64,000 nt of DNA from Limnohabitans sp. MORI2 (GTDB lineage: Bacteria; Pseudomonadota; Gammaproteobacteria; Burkholderiales; Burkholderiaceae_C): contig NZ_AP027058.1 of NCBI RefSeq assembly GCF_027925025.1, positions 1,116,001 through 1,180,000 on the forward strand, written 5' to 3'. Both the position numbers and the translations under genes were made by a program. Shown piece after piece: positions 1-8,357 of this stretch. The notes below the pieces were generated by a model. The model was given only the letters and a program-made list of their open reading frames with translations. It did no database searches and was not told where the DNA came from. Position 1 is the first letter of the stretch, and the number at the start of each line of letters is the position of its first letter.

Positions 1-42
1 TCCGTAACGCCCGATGAGCCTTTGAGTTTGTCGGTGCACTCA

Positions 43-657
43 ATGCCTGATCCGCATTTGACAGCTTTGCCTCCTTCGGGGCACGGCAAGTTGTTGGCTA
101 TGTTTTTGGCGTGTTCATTGCCAGTGCTGTTGGCCATGTTTGTGTTTTTTGTCATCAAGCCCACGGGGCAGGCCAACTTTGGTGAACTGATTCACCCAGC
201 GCGCCCCATGCCTGATGTCATGCTCACAAATGCGCAGGCTCAGCCAATCGCGCTGACTGAGCTCAAGGGGCAATGGTTGTTGGTCAATGCGGGAAGCGGT
301 GCGTGTGCAGCCGACTGTGCTCAGCACTTGTTCATTCAACGCCAATTGCGCGAAATGCTCAACAAAGACAAAGACCGTGTGGACCGTGTTTGGCTGGTCG
401 CAGACGATGCGCCCATCAATCCGGAAGTCCAGCCTTTGCTGGCAGACACAACTGTGCTGCGTGCTTCCCCCGCCGTGCTAGACGCTTGGTTAGGTGCAAG
501 CGACGACGCTACGATGCAATTGGTGGTGGTGGATCCACAAGGACATGCCATGCTGCGCATGCCTGCCGATATGACAGGCAAACAAGCCAATGCCGCAAAA
601 AACATGCTGCAGAAGTTGCTCATGTCCAGCGCAGTGTGGGACAAGCCTGGGCGTTGA
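43..657 (+). CDS. SCO-like membrane-anchored thioredoxin-fold protein, probable cytochrome c oxidase biogenesis factor
   Basis: About 204 residues. One N-terminal membrane segment (around residues 16-38) is followed by a soluble domain with a C-x3-C motif (GACAADC, about Cys88 and Cys92). SCO1/SenC copper chaperones carry their copper-binding cysteines in this arrangement. The gene lies 10 bp upstream of ctaB, consistent with a role in cytochrome aa3 assembly. I chose ATG 43. The frame is open to the window edge and a TTG at 22 is possible, so the true start is uncertain. The usual SCO histidine is not obvious, so it may be a redox relative rather than a true copper chaperone. Confidence 0.7.
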   Translation: MPDPHLTALPPSGHGKLLAMFLACSLPVLLAMFVFFVIKPTGQANFGELIHPARPMPDVMLTNAQAQPIALTELKGQWLLVNAGSGACAADCAQHLFIQRQLREMLNKDKDRVDRVWLVADDAPINPEVQPLLADTTVLRASPAVLDAWLGASDDATMQLVVVDPQGHAMLRMPADMTGKQANAAKNMLQKLLMSSAVWDKPGR

Positions 658-667
658 TGACGAGAAC

Positions 668-1552
668 ATGCACATGATGACCACCAGCGTCTTTCGTCAG
701 TACAACGCGCTCACCAAGCCGCGCGTGATTCAACTCATTGTTTTTTGCGCCCTGATTGGCATGGTGTTGGCCATTCCTGGCTGGCCCTCGCTCGATGCAT
801 GGATTCGCATTGTGTGGGCTTGTTTAGGCATTTGGTTGGTGGCTGGTGCAGCTGCGGCCTTTAACTGTTTGGTCGAGAAAACCTTGGATGCCAAAATGCG
901 CCGCACCGCATGGCGACCCACGGCTCGGGGTGAATTGTCGGATGCACAAGCTTTGGGTTTTTCGCTGGTTTTGTGCGCATTGGGCTCATTCATTTTGTAT
1001 GTCTGTGTGAACCCATTGACCATGTGGTTAACCTTTGCCACCTTCATTGGCTATGCCGTGGTTTACACCTTGGTGCTCAAGCCCATGACGCCACAAAACA
1101 TTGTGATCGGTGGCGCTTCCGGGGCCATGCCTCCGCTCTTGGGGTGGGCTGCCATCACGGGCGAGGTGGGACCGCAAGCCTTGCTGTTGTTCTTGATTAT
1201 TTTTTTGTGGACGCCGCCTCACTTTTGGGCGCTGGCTTTGTATCGTGTGGAGGACTATCGCAAGTCGGGTCTGCCAATGCTGCCTGTGACGCATGGCAAT
1301 CGCTTCACGCGTTTGCAAATTTTGCTCTATACCGTGTTGTTGATGGCGGCTTGCTTGATGCCATTTGCCATAGGCATGAGTTCGTGGCTTTACTTGTCTG
1401 TGGCAATGGTTCTCAGTGTGGGGTTCATTGCCTATGCGGTTGCACTTATGCGCGAATACTCGGATGAGTTAGCACGTAAAACCTTTCGCTTTTCACTCAT
1501 CCATTTGTCTGCGTTGTTTGCAGCGCTGTTGCTCGATCACTATCTTTTTTAA
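668..1552 (+). CDS. ctaB: Protoheme IX farnesyltransferase (heme O synthase)
   Basis: About 294 residues. An integral membrane prenyltransferase that attaches a farnesyl chain to heme b, giving heme O for terminal oxidases. The UbiA-type signature appears as [19 protein letters not shown], the CtaB/CyoE form of the polyprenyl-diphosphate-binding motif. A second acidic loop is present ([19 protein letters not shown]), and there are several hydrophobic helices. ATG 668 follows the upstream gene by 10 bp; ATGs at 674 and 677 are alternatives. It converges with the small gene on the other strand, with 1 bp between their stop codons. No heme A synthase gene (ctaA) sits next to it, which is unusual for this locus. 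Confidence 0.93.
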   Translation: MHMMTTSVFRQYNALTKPRVIQLIVFCALIGMVLAIPGWPSLDAWIRIVWACLGIWLVAGAAAAFNCLVEKTLDAKMRRTAWRPTARGELSDAQALGFSLVLCALGSFILYVCVNPLTMWLTFATFIGYAVVYTLVLKPMTPQNIVIGGASGAMPPLLGWAAITGEVGPQALLLFLIIFLWTPPHFWALALYRVEDYRKSGLPMLPVTHGNRFTRLQILLYTVLLMAACLMPFAIGMSSWLYLSVAMVLSVGFIAYAVALMREYSDELARKTFRFSLIHLSALFAALLLDHYLF

Positions 1553-1553
1553 A

Positions 1554-1796
1554 TCAGAGCGGTGCGTGCTTGCCATTGACGGGCTGAGCTAAAAAGAGTG
1601 TCAATGTGCAAGCAAAGCTGATGGCGGCCCAAAATGCAAAAAAGGCCATGGTGTAGACCCCTTGTGAAGTGACGCCCAGCGCGTGTTCCACACTGGGAAT
1701 CTCCATGGGGTCCAGCACAGAAAAGACCAGCATTTCCATCAACGCTGCGCCAAGTGCCGATGGCCAAACAATCAAAAAGAAGCGATGCAACTTCAT
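1554..1796 (-). CDS. Small two-helix membrane protein of unknown function
   Basis: 80 residues with two hydrophobic stretches (about residues 5-27 and 47-70), so probably a small inner-membrane protein. I do not recognise a family. It runs toward ctaB and their stops almost touch (1552 and 1554). A longer reading frame on the same strand overlaps it but lacks membrane-protein character, so I prefer this one. No ribosome-binding site is decisive. Confidence 0.55.
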   Translation of the reverse strand: MKLHRFFLIVWPSALGAALMEMLVFSVLDPMEIPSVEHALGVTSQGVYTMAFFAFWAAISFACTLTLFLAQPVNGKHAPL

Positions 1797-1889
1797 AAGT
1801 TCCCCAAAAGATCGGCCTCAGTTTAGGCGGATTGGGAACAAACGGAGCTAGGGTTTTCGCGTGTGTTGAATGGCGTGAGCGGGGAAGGT

Positions 1890-1984
1890 GACGGGCCCGA
1901 CCCTCAGCACTGGCTCCACAGTTAGGGCTGCTTGGTTCCCCACCTGACCCGGTTGGCCGCTTCACCATGTGAGGAGGCCCGTCG
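1890..1984 (-). ncRNA. ffs: 4.5S RNA of the signal recognition particle
   Basis: On the minus strand the conserved SRP core is readable as GGTCAGGTGGGGAACCAAGC. It has the GGAA tetraloop and the asymmetric loops of domain IV that bind Ffh. The ends pair: GACGGGCC near the 5' end is complementary to GGCCCGTC near the 3' end, closing a long hairpin of about 95 nt. The position next to dnaX matches many betaproteobacteria, although here it is divergent from dnaX. Exact termini are inferred from the pairing. Confidence 0.92.
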
Positions 1985-1990
1985 AGGGCT

Positions 1991-1996
1991 ATTGTA
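1991..1996 (-). promoter_or_regulatory. Probable -10 element for ffs
   Basis: TACAAT on the minus strand lies about 7 nt before the predicted 5' end of the 4.5S RNA. No good -35 hexamer is visible at 16-18 bp. The element is only 22 bp from the dnaX start codon, so the ffs promoter must overlap the 5' end of dnaX. Confidence 0.6.
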
Positions 1997-2018
1997 GGTC
2001 ACATAGAATGCTTGGCTT

Positions 2019-3920
2019 ATGTCGTACCTCGTGCTCGCTCGCAAATATCGCCCCAAAACCTTCAAGGAGATGGTGGGGCAAGAGCACGTCGTGCAGGCGC
2101 TGACCAATGCGTTGACCACGCAACGTTTGCATCATGCTTATTTGTTCACGGGCACACGCGGTGTGGGCAAAACCACCGTGTCGCGGGTGTTGGCCAAATC
2201 ACTCAATTGCCAAGGTTTAGACGGCACGGGTGGCATCACTGCTGAGCCTTGTGGTGTGTGCCAAGCTTGCACCGACATTGATGCAGGTCGCTTTGTCGAT
2301 TACACCGAGCTGGATGCCGCATCCAATCGTGGCGTGGATGAAGTGCAGAGCTTGCTAGAGCAAGCGGTTTACAAGCCTGTGCAAGGCCGCTTCAAAGTCT
2401 TCATGATCGATGAGGTGCACATGCTCACCAACACCGCGTTCAATGCGATGTTGAAGACGCTCGAAGAGCCGCCGGAATATTTGAAATTTGTGCTCGCCAC
2501 GACCGATCCGCAAAAAGTGCCGGTTACCGTGCTGTCGCGCTGCTTGCAGTTCAACCTACGCCCCATGGCGCCTGAAACTGTACTGGAGCATTTGGGCCAT
2601 GTGCTCGGCCAAGAAAACATTGAATCTGAGCCCCAAGCTTTGCGCTTGTTGGCCCGTGCCGCGCGTGGTTCCATGCGTGACGCGCTGAGCTTGACCGACC
2701 AAGCCATTGCCTACGGCGGTGGTCAGTTGCAAGAAGCTGCGGTGCGTCAAATGTTGGGCAGTGCAGATCGCTCGCATGTGTTCCGCTTGATCGAAGCTTT
2801 GGCACATGGCGATGGCAAATCGGTGGTCGAAACCTCTGAAGCGCTGCGACTCAATGGCCTTAGCGCCGCAGCCACATTAGAAGACATGTCAATGGTTTTG
2901 CAACGCATGGCCGTGTTGCAGGCTGTGCCCGACATGGCAGAAGCCGACGCCTCAGACCCTGAAGCTGCTGAGATGGCGCGTTTGGCAGGTGTGATGCCCC
3001 CCGACGAAACCCAGTTGCTCTACAGCTTGAGTCTGCACGGCCGTCAAGAGCTGGGGTTAGCCCCCGACGAATACGCAGCACTGACGATGGTGCTGCTGCG
3101 CTTGCTGGCGTTCAAACCGCAAGCTGCAAGTTCCGCTTCGGCCTCGGCTGAAAAAAAAACTCTAATTAATCCGCAACGTGCCCCTCTGGCGCCCGCGTTA
3201 GTTGCGGCAAAACCTGTTGCGCAGCCAGTGGCTCAAGCACCTGCAGCAGCACCTGTACAAACGACTGCAGTGCAAGCGCCGCCCGTAGTTACACAGCGCC
3301 AACCCGAGCCCCAGCCTTCAGCCCCCGTGCAAGCCTTGCCCGTGCGCGATATGCAGCCCCGTGAGGTGGCACCTTGGGAGGATGACCCCAGCTACGACCC
3401 TGAAGGTGCTGATAGCCCGCAATACGACCATGATTCGGATGCCGCTGTGGTTGCCATTCCTGTGCGTGAACAAGCCGAGCCCAGTGCAGCGATCGAGCTT
3501 CAAGTCCCCGCCACCGAAGTGCCCCTCATAGAGGCCACGCCAGAAGGTGAGTTTTGGCACAAGCTGGTGATGGAGATGTCGGCTGCTGAGACCATCAACG
3601 CCTTGGTGCGCGAGTTGGGCTTGCAGTCCCAGCTCGTCGCGCGTGACACCGATACATGGATGCTGCGCGTTGAGCGTGAATCGCTCAACAGTCCAAACAG
3701 CCGCGAGCGTTTGCAAAAAGCCCTTGAAACCGCAGGCTACCCCGTGCGCTTGAGCGTCGAGGTGGGCCGCGTGCAAGACAGCCCAGCCAAACGTAATGCC
3801 GCCGCCGCCGCGCAACGCCAAGCAGGGGCCGAGGCCATCATCCTCAACGACCCATTTGTGCAGAGTTTGATGCGCGACTACGGTGCCAAGATCGTGCCGG
3901 GCAGCATCAAGCCGCTTTAA
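2019..3920 (+). CDS. dnaX: DNA polymerase III subunit tau (and probably gamma)
   Basis: 633 residues. Clamp-loader ATPase that opens and loads the beta clamp; full-length tau also tethers the core polymerase and helicase. Seen in order: the N-terminus [14 protein letters not shown], Walker [10 protein letters not shown] (residues 45-53), the zinc-module cysteines CGVCQAC, Walker B with DEVHML, sensor 1 ([17 protein letters not shown]), sensor 2 ([14 protein letters not shown]), domain III to about residue 370, a Pro/Ala/Gln-rich linker, and a C-terminal tau domain. No clear Shine-Dalgarno precedes the ATG. Codons 378-381 contain a run of nine A with stops just downstream in both other frames. 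Followed by ybaB and recR, the usual order. Confidence 0.97.
   Translation: MSYLVLARKYRPKTFKEMVGQEHVVQALTNALTTQRLHHAYLFTGTRGVGKTTVSRVLAKSLNCQGLDGTGGITAEPCGVCQACTDIDAGRFVDYTELDAASNRGVDEVQSLLEQAVYKPVQGRFKVFMIDEVHMLTNTAFNAMLKTLEEPPEYLKFVLATTDPQKVPVTVLSRCLQFNLRPMAPETVLEHLGHVLGQENIESEPQALRLLARAARGSMRDALSLTDQAIAYGGGQLQEAAVRQMLGSADRSHVFRLIEALAHGDGKSVVETSEALRLNGLSAAATLEDMSMVLQRMAVLQAVPDMAEADASDPEAAEMARLAGVMPPDETQLLYSLSLHGRQELGLAPDEYAALTMVLLRLLAFKPQAASSASASAEKKTLINPQRAPLAPALVAAKPVAQPVAQAPAAAPVQTTAVQAPPVVTQRQPEPQPSAPVQALPVRDMQPREVAPWEDDPSYDPEGADSPQYDHDSDAAVVAIPVREQAEPSAAIELQVPATEVPLIEATPEGEFWHKLVMEMSAAETINALVRELGLQSQLVARDTDTWMLRVERESLNSPNSRERLQKALETAGYPVRLSVEVGRVQDSPAKRNAAAAAQRQAGAEAIILNDPFVQSLMRDYGAKIVPGSIKPL
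3151..3169 (+). promoter_or_regulatory. Candidate slippage site in dnaX producing a gamma-like short product
   Basis: Nine consecutive A at 3151-3159 form part of codons E378-K379-K380-T381. Shifting to -1 gives N-S-N then TAA at 3167-3169; shifting to +1 gives one Leu codon then TAA at 3163-3165. Either slip ends the protein at about 381-383 residues, directly after clamp-loader domain III. In Thermus thermophilus dnaX an A9 run causes transcriptional slippage that makes gamma, and in E. coli A6G causes ribosomal frameshifting. That this run acts the same way is inference. Confidence 0.65.
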
Positions 3921-3949
3921 TTTTTAGTTTTGTAAAAAGGGAAGACACC

Positions 3950-4273
3950 ATGTTCAACAAAGGACAACTTTCGGGCCTGATGAAGCAAGCCCAAGCCATG
4001 CAAGAAAACCTCAAGAAGGCACAAGATGAATTGGCCTTCATCGAAGTCACTGGCGAGTCAGGATCAGGCTTGGTTAAGGTGTTGATGACGTGTAAGCACG
4101 AGGTCAAACGCATCACCATTGACCCCAGCCTATTGGCAGACGACAAAGACATGCTCGAAGACTTGGTGGCTGCCGCCTTCAACGACGCCGTGCGCAAAGC
4201 CGCTGAAACCAGTGAAGCCAAGATGAGCAAGCTCACCGCTGGCTTGCCTCCTGGTTTGAAACTGCCGTTTTGA
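3950..4273 (+). CDS. ybaB: YbaB/EbfC family nucleoid-associated protein
   Basis: 107 residues, the usual family length. Small homodimeric DNA-binding protein, proposed to shape the nucleoid. The N-terminus [20 protein letters not shown] and the central stretch [16 protein letters not shown] are typical. It starts 29 bp after dnaX with AAGGGA ahead of the ATG, and recR starts 11 bp after its stop, so the three genes look co-transcribed. Confidence 0.95.
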   Translation: MFNKGQLSGLMKQAQAMQENLKKAQDELAFIEVTGESGSGLVKVLMTCKHEVKRITIDPSLLADDKDMLEDLVAAAFNDAVRKAAETSEAKMSKLTAGLPPGLKLPF

Positions 4274-4284
4274 TTGCCTAAGAG

Positions 4285-4881
4285 ATGAGCGATACGTCTG
4301 TGCTCGAAGGCCTGATTCAGGCCCTGCGCCGTTTGCCCGGCGTTGGGGTGAAATCGGCCTCACGCATGGCGTATCACCTGCTGCAACACGACCGTGAGGG
4401 GGCCGAGATGATTTCTCAGGCCCTGCACCAAGCCGCAGCCCAAGTGCAGCATTGCGAGCGTTGCCACACCTTTACCACCCAGCCCGTGTGTGACACATGC
4501 CTAGACGAAGGGCGCGACACCACGCGTTTGTGTGTGGTGGAAACCCCAGCCGATCAATCCGCCGTGGAGCGCACTTCTGCCTACAAAGGTCTGTACTTTG
4601 TGTTGATGGGCCGCATCAGCCCATTGGATGGGTTGGGTCCTAAAGACATTGGGTTGCACAAGTTGATGGATCGAGCCAGCGATGGTGTTGTGAAAGAAGT
4701 CATCTTGGCCACCAACTTCACGGCCGAAGGCGAGGCCACGGCACATGTGCTGAATGAGGCGCTCAAGAAGCGCGGCGTGCAAGTCACACGCCTAGCCCGT
4801 GGTGTGCCTGTGGGCAGTGAGCTGGAGTATGTCGATTTGGGCACCATTGCCCATGCGTTGGTGGATCGGCGCGACGCATAA
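4285..4881 (+). CDS. recR: Recombination mediator RecR
   Basis: 198 residues, full length. RecR acts with RecO (and RecF) to load RecA on SSB-coated gaps. Visible: the helix-hairpin-helix region ([20 protein letters not shown]), the C4 zinc finger ([16 protein letters not shown]), a Toprim domain (LCVVETPAD...YFVLMG), and a C-terminal Walker-B-like segment ([14 protein letters not shown]). It is the last gene of dnaX-ybaB-recR. Confidence 0.97.
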   Translation: MSDTSVLEGLIQALRRLPGVGVKSASRMAYHLLQHDREGAEMISQALHQAAAQVQHCERCHTFTTQPVCDTCLDEGRDTTRLCVVETPADQSAVERTSAYKGLYFVLMGRISPLDGLGPKDIGLHKLMDRASDGVVKEVILATNFTAEGEATAHVLNEALKKRGVQVTRLARGVPVGSELEYVDLGTIAHALVDRRDA

Positions 4882-4885
4882 AGCT

Positions 4886-4905
4886 CGGGGCCGCAACTGG
4901 CCCCG
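4886..4905. terminator. GC-rich stem-loop between convergent recR and mltD
   Basis: CGGGGCC and GGCCCCG pair around a 6-nt loop. It sits between two convergent genes, but no clean U-tract follows on either strand, so terminator function is only likely. Confidence 0.4.
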
Positions 4906-4917
4906 CGATGGCGCTGC

Positions 4918-6246
4918 TTATTTTTTCGCGACCTTGGTGTCGCCTTTGCCTTTTTTGTCGCTCTTGGCAGCCGCTTGTTTTTTGCTTGCGCCTTTGCTGT
5001 CTTTGGCTGAGGCTGTTTTGGTGCCTTTGGCGTTCTTACCTTTGCTGGCAGCCTTGCGTTTGGCCACCGCTTCGGGGGAGAGGTCGAGTGTGCCATTGTC
5101 AGCCACTTGGGCGGCTACATCACCCAACATATTGGCGCTACGTGGCACTAGCAGCGCAGAACCAGCTTTGATGAGCATGCGCGGAGGGATGTTGTTGATG
5201 GCGCGAAAGTCTGCTTCGCTCATGCCCACGCGCTTGGCGGCGTCGGCCACTTTCATCGTAGTGGGAGCCACCCACGCTGTCCATGTAGCCATGCGACCCA
5301 GGGTGGAGGCCTCGTAGTTGCGTTGAAACACTTCGGCGTTGTCCCAGGGAAGCAGGATGTTGCCAGTCCCTGCCGCGAGCAAAACCGGACGGTGCGCTGA
5401 AGGGTTCAGTGCCTTGAAATCTGGCTCTGAAATTTCAGCCAGCTTGGCGGCCACACTCACGTCCATGTCGCGTGGCAAGGGCACGCTTTGGAAATAGGGG
5501 TGGTTAGGAATGCTGGGCAGCACCACACCGTATTGGGGTGGGTTGCCCACGATGTTTTTCATGGCCTGCAGCTTGGGCACATACATGCGTGTTTCCATCG
5601 GCATGTTCAGGTCGGTGTAGCCAGTGGGCAAACCAGCGCGTTTGTTGCGTGCAATGGCTTTGCCCACATTGCCTTCGCCCCAGTTGTAGGCAGCCAAGGC
5701 CAAGTGCCAGTCGCCAAACATTTTGTGTAGGCGCTCAAGGTAGTCGAGTGCGGCGCGAGTGGATGCTTGTACATCACGACGATCATCGCGAAATGCATTT
5801 TGTTTCAGGTCAAAGCTTTTGCCTGTTTTAGGCATGAACTGCCACATGCCACTGGCGCGTGCGCTCGATACGGCTTGTGGGTTGAAGGCGCTCTCAATGA
5901 AAGGCAGCAAGGCCAACTCGGTGGGCATATTGCGCGCTTCGAGTTCTTCAACGATGTGATAGAGGTATTTGTTGGAGCGCTCAGTCATGCGCTGCAAATA
6001 ATCGGGCTTGGAGGCGTACCACTGGGTACGGTCATTGGCCAACTCGTTTTCCAGCTCAGGCATTTTGTAGCCCTTGCGAATGCGCTCCCACAGGTCGTTG
6101 GGTAAGTCGAGCTTGGCAACGCCATCACGTTTGACCGTGCCTTTGGTGATGGGGCTCAAGCCCCCTGTGCTTTGGGGGTCGGCCAAGTTGGCGCAGCCCG
6201 TGAGCAGGACAAGGCTAAGGCTAAAAACAGCGAGTAGAAATCTCAT
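4918..6246 (-). CDS. mltD: Membrane-bound lytic murein transglycosylase D (lipoprotein)
   Basis: 442 residues. Cleaves peptidoglycan glycan strands to 1,6-anhydromuropeptides. A lipoprotein signal ends at LLTGC (Cys18). The SLT domain has the catalytic Glu in LALLPFIESAFNP and the GMWQFMP and LALAAYNWGEGNV motifs. One or two LysM-like repeats follow (for example DAAKRVGMSEADFRAINNI), and the last about 50 residues are Lys/Ala-rich. The ATG at 6246 overlaps the gloB stop by 4 bp (ATGA), which favours it over an upstream start inside gloB. The basic tail is longer than in the E. coli protein. Confidence 0.93.
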   Translation of the reverse strand: MRFLLAVFSLSLVLLTGCANLADPQSTGGLSPITKGTVKRDGVAKLDLPNDLWERIRKGYKMPELENELANDRTQWYASKPDYLQRMTERSNKYLYHIVEELEARNMPTELALLPFIESAFNPQAVSSARASGMWQFMPKTGKSFDLKQNAFRDDRRDVQASTRAALDYLERLHKMFGDWHLALAAYNWGEGNVGKAIARNKRAGLPTGYTDLNMPMETRMYVPKLQAMKNIVGNPPQYGVVLPSIPNHPYFQSVPLPRDMDVSVAAKLAEISEPDFKALNPSAHRPVLLAAGTGNILLPWDNAEVFQRNYEASTLGRMATWTAWVAPTTMKVADAAKRVGMSEADFRAINNIPPRMLIKAGSALLVPRSANMLGDVAAQVADNGTLDLSPEAVAKRKAASKGKNAKGTKTASAKDSKGASKKQAAAKSDKKGKGDTKVAKK

Positions 6247-7025
6247 TTGAAATCGTTCTTCCATTCGCGAAGTGCTGCAAAGACAGCCACATCGTCGGTT
6301 TGTTCGAGCGCTGAGAGTCCAGCGTGCTGTGCAACAGCGTGTCGCACATCAGGGTGTCGAGCCCGTAAAAACGGGTTGATTTGCAATTCAGTGGCCAACT
6401 GGGCGGGTAGGGTGGGAACACCTTGAGCCCTGAGTTGTTGGCAGTGTGCTGCGTAGGTTTGCAAGTCGATGTTGCTGGGTTCTACGGCGAGCGCAAATCG
6501 CAAGTTGGATAGAGTGTACTCGTGGGCGCAGCACACCCGTGTGCGCGCAGGAAGTGAAGCCAAAAGATCTAATGAGGCCAGCATTTGAGCAGGCGTGCCT
6601 TCGAAAATACGACCGCATCCGCCAGAGAACAAGGTGTCGCCACAAAACAGCACAGGGCTGTGGGGCGCGTTGGGTAGCACATAGGCCACATGGCCAGCCG
6701 TGTGGCCTGGTACATCCAGAACTTGCACCGTTTGACCCAGCAGTTCAAATGCATCGCCTTGCATGACGGGAGTGAAGGGCGCTGGCACATCTTCGCGTGC
6801 AGGTCCAAAGACTTGGGCCCCGGTGGCCAGGTGCAGTTCACGCACGCCACCTACATGGTCGGCATGGTGGTGGGTCACTAGAATGGCTGCCAATGTCAGC
6901 CCGTCTTTGGCCAGTGCTTGCAATACAGGTGCAGCGTCACCAGGGTCGACGACCACGGCCAGTTGGTCTTGTTGCCACAACCAGAGATAGTTGTCAGAGA
7001 ACGCGGGCAGTGCAATCAGTTTCAT
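6243..7025 (-). CDS. gloB: Hydroxyacylglutathione hydrolase (glyoxalase II)
   Basis: About 260 residues. Hydrolyses S-lactoylglutathione to lactate and glutathione in methylglyoxal detoxification. The metallo-beta-lactamase metal motif is THHHADHVGG; further metal ligands lie in PGHTAGHVAY and FCGDTLFSGGCGR, and the C-terminal glutathione-binding domain is present. I start at ATG 7025 ([15 protein letters not shown]); a GTG at 7034 is possible. The stop overlaps the mltD start, and the start codon overlaps that of the divergent methyltransferase. Confidence 0.95.
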   Translation of the reverse strand: MKLIALPAFSDNYLWLWQQDQLAVVVDPGDAAPVLQALAKDGLTLAAILVTHHHADHVGGVRELHLATGAQVFGPAREDVPAPFTPVMQGDAFELLGQTVQVLDVPGHTAGHVAYVLPNAPHSPVLFCGDTLFSGGCGRIFEGTPAQMLASLDLLASLPARTRVCCAHEYTLSNLRFALAVEPSNIDLQTYAAHCQQLRAQGVPTLPAQLATELQINPFLRARHPDVRHAVAQHAGLSALEQTDDVAVFAALREWKNDFK

Positions 7026-7812
7026 GTCATCCACACCTTTAAAAACCGATAGTTTGCCTGACTGGCTGGCTTCTCCTGCAGGCCAGTATTTGTGCGCGTG
7101 GGAGCAAACCTATTTAGACCGTGCGGTGGCGGATGTGTTTGGTTTTCATGCCTTGCAACTTGGGTTTCCCGCACTCGACGGTTTGCAGGCCAATCGCATG
7201 CCGCACCGCTGGCTGGCTTGTGATGCACAGCCTGAGCCGTGGCCCTTGGGGCGAGACCTGTTGTTGACCAACTATGAAGCCTTACCCTTTCCGAGTGCCA
7301 GTTTGGACTTGCTGGTTTTGCCACACACATTGGAGCTGAGCTACGACCCACACGCCACCTTGCGTGAGGTTGAGCGCGTGTTAGTGCCTGAAGGGCGTGT
7401 GGTGATTTGTGGATTCAATCCCAACAGCTTGTGGGGTTTGAGCAAGAGCTGTCAGCGTGGTTTTTCGCAGGTGGGGGATTTCATTGGGCAGCGCAGGCTG
7501 CGTGATTGGCTCCAACTACTGAGCTTTGAGGTGGAGTCCACCAGCTTTGGTTGCTATCGGCCAGCAGTGAAGACCGAGCGCTGGCTGAAGCGCTGGGATT
7601 GGATGGACGAGGCGGGCGTTCGCTGGTGGCCCATCTTGGGTTCAGTCTATGGAATGGTGGCAGTCAAACGTGTGCAAGGCTTGCGTCTGATGTCACCCGC
7701 CTGGAAAAAATCAGCGCCCAGAGCCGCAGCTGTCGTGACTTCGGCTTCTAGTGCAGCCAACAACACGGCGGTGCAGTCGGCGGCACACACTGCATCAAAA
7801 GGAATGGAATGA
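7024..7812 (+). CDS. Class I SAM-dependent methyltransferase (YafS-like)
   Basis: About 262 residues. Methyltransferase fold with a post-I region ([20 protein letters not shown]) and [20 protein letters not shown], typical of the UbiE/Methyltransf_11 group. The same neighbours (gloB, methyltransferase, rnhA) occur in E. coli, where the gene is yafS. The canonical GxGxG is poorly preserved, so activity is not certain. The ATG at 7024 shares bases with the gloB start; the stop overlaps rnhA by 4 bp. The Ala/Ser-rich C-terminal tail has no assigned role. Confidence 0.8.
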   Translation: MSSTPLKTDSLPDWLASPAGQYLCAWEQTYLDRAVADVFGFHALQLGFPALDGLQANRMPHRWLACDAQPEPWPLGRDLLLTNYEALPFPSASLDLLVLPHTLELSYDPHATLREVERVLVPEGRVVICGFNPNSLWGLSKSCQRGFSQVGDFIGQRRLRDWLQLLSFEVESTSFGCYRPAVKTERWLKRWDWMDEAGVRWWPILGSVYGMVAVKRVQGLRLMSPAWKKSAPRAAAVVTSASSAANNTAVQSAAHTASKGME

Positions 7813-8261
7813 ACACGGTTGAGATTTACACAGATGGTGCGTGCAAAGGTAACCCTGGTCCCGGCGGTTGGGGGGTGTTGCTGCGTTCACCTTCAGGTCA
7901 AGAGAAAGAGTTGTTTGGCGGTGAGCTAGAAACAACCAACAATCGCATGGAACTCTTGGCGGTGATCGAGGCCTTGCGTGCTTTGAAGCGTCCTTGCCAA
8001 GTGGCCTTGTACCTAGACAGCGAGTATGTCCGTAAAGGCATCACGGAGTGGATTCATGGATGGAAAGCGCGTGGCTGGCGCACGGCCGCAAAGCAGCCAG
8101 TCAAGAATGCCGATCTCTGGCAGCAACTCGATGAGCTAACCCATCAAGGCGACCACGACATCGTGTGGCACTGGGTCAAAGGGCATGCGGGGCATGTGGA
8201 CAACGAGCGGGCTGATGGTTTGGCTAACAGAGGCGTGGCGTTGGCCCTGTCGGGTCGGTGA
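7809..8261 (+). CDS. rnhA: Ribonuclease HI
   Basis: 150 residues, normal length. Degrades RNA in RNA-DNA hybrids. The four catalytic carboxylates are visible in [16 protein letters not shown] (Asp9), [10 protein letters not shown] (Glu), LYLDSEYV (Asp) and [11 protein letters not shown] (Asp), with the basic handle HGWKARGW. It overlaps the upstream methyltransferase gene by ATGA, suggesting coupled translation. Confidence 0.98.
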   Translation: MNTVEIYTDGACKGNPGPGGWGVLLRSPSGQEKELFGGELETTNNRMELLAVIEALRALKRPCQVALYLDSEYVRKGITEWIHGWKARGWRTAAKQPVKNADLWQQLDELTHQGDHDIVWHWVKGHAGHVDNERADGLANRGVALALSGR

Positions 8262-8357
8262 CAGCTTGTGTGAAGCCTAGGTAAATCTCTTTCGTTGGCT
8301 TGGTTGGGCTGGTACATTGCAAGCCGCGTATTTGTATAACTTAAAAGAATCTGAGTC

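Noticed and set aside
1549..1968. Minus-strand 139-codon frame overlapping the small membrane gene and ffs
   Set aside because: Runs into the 4.5S RNA and lacks the hydrophobic pattern of the 80-residue alternative.
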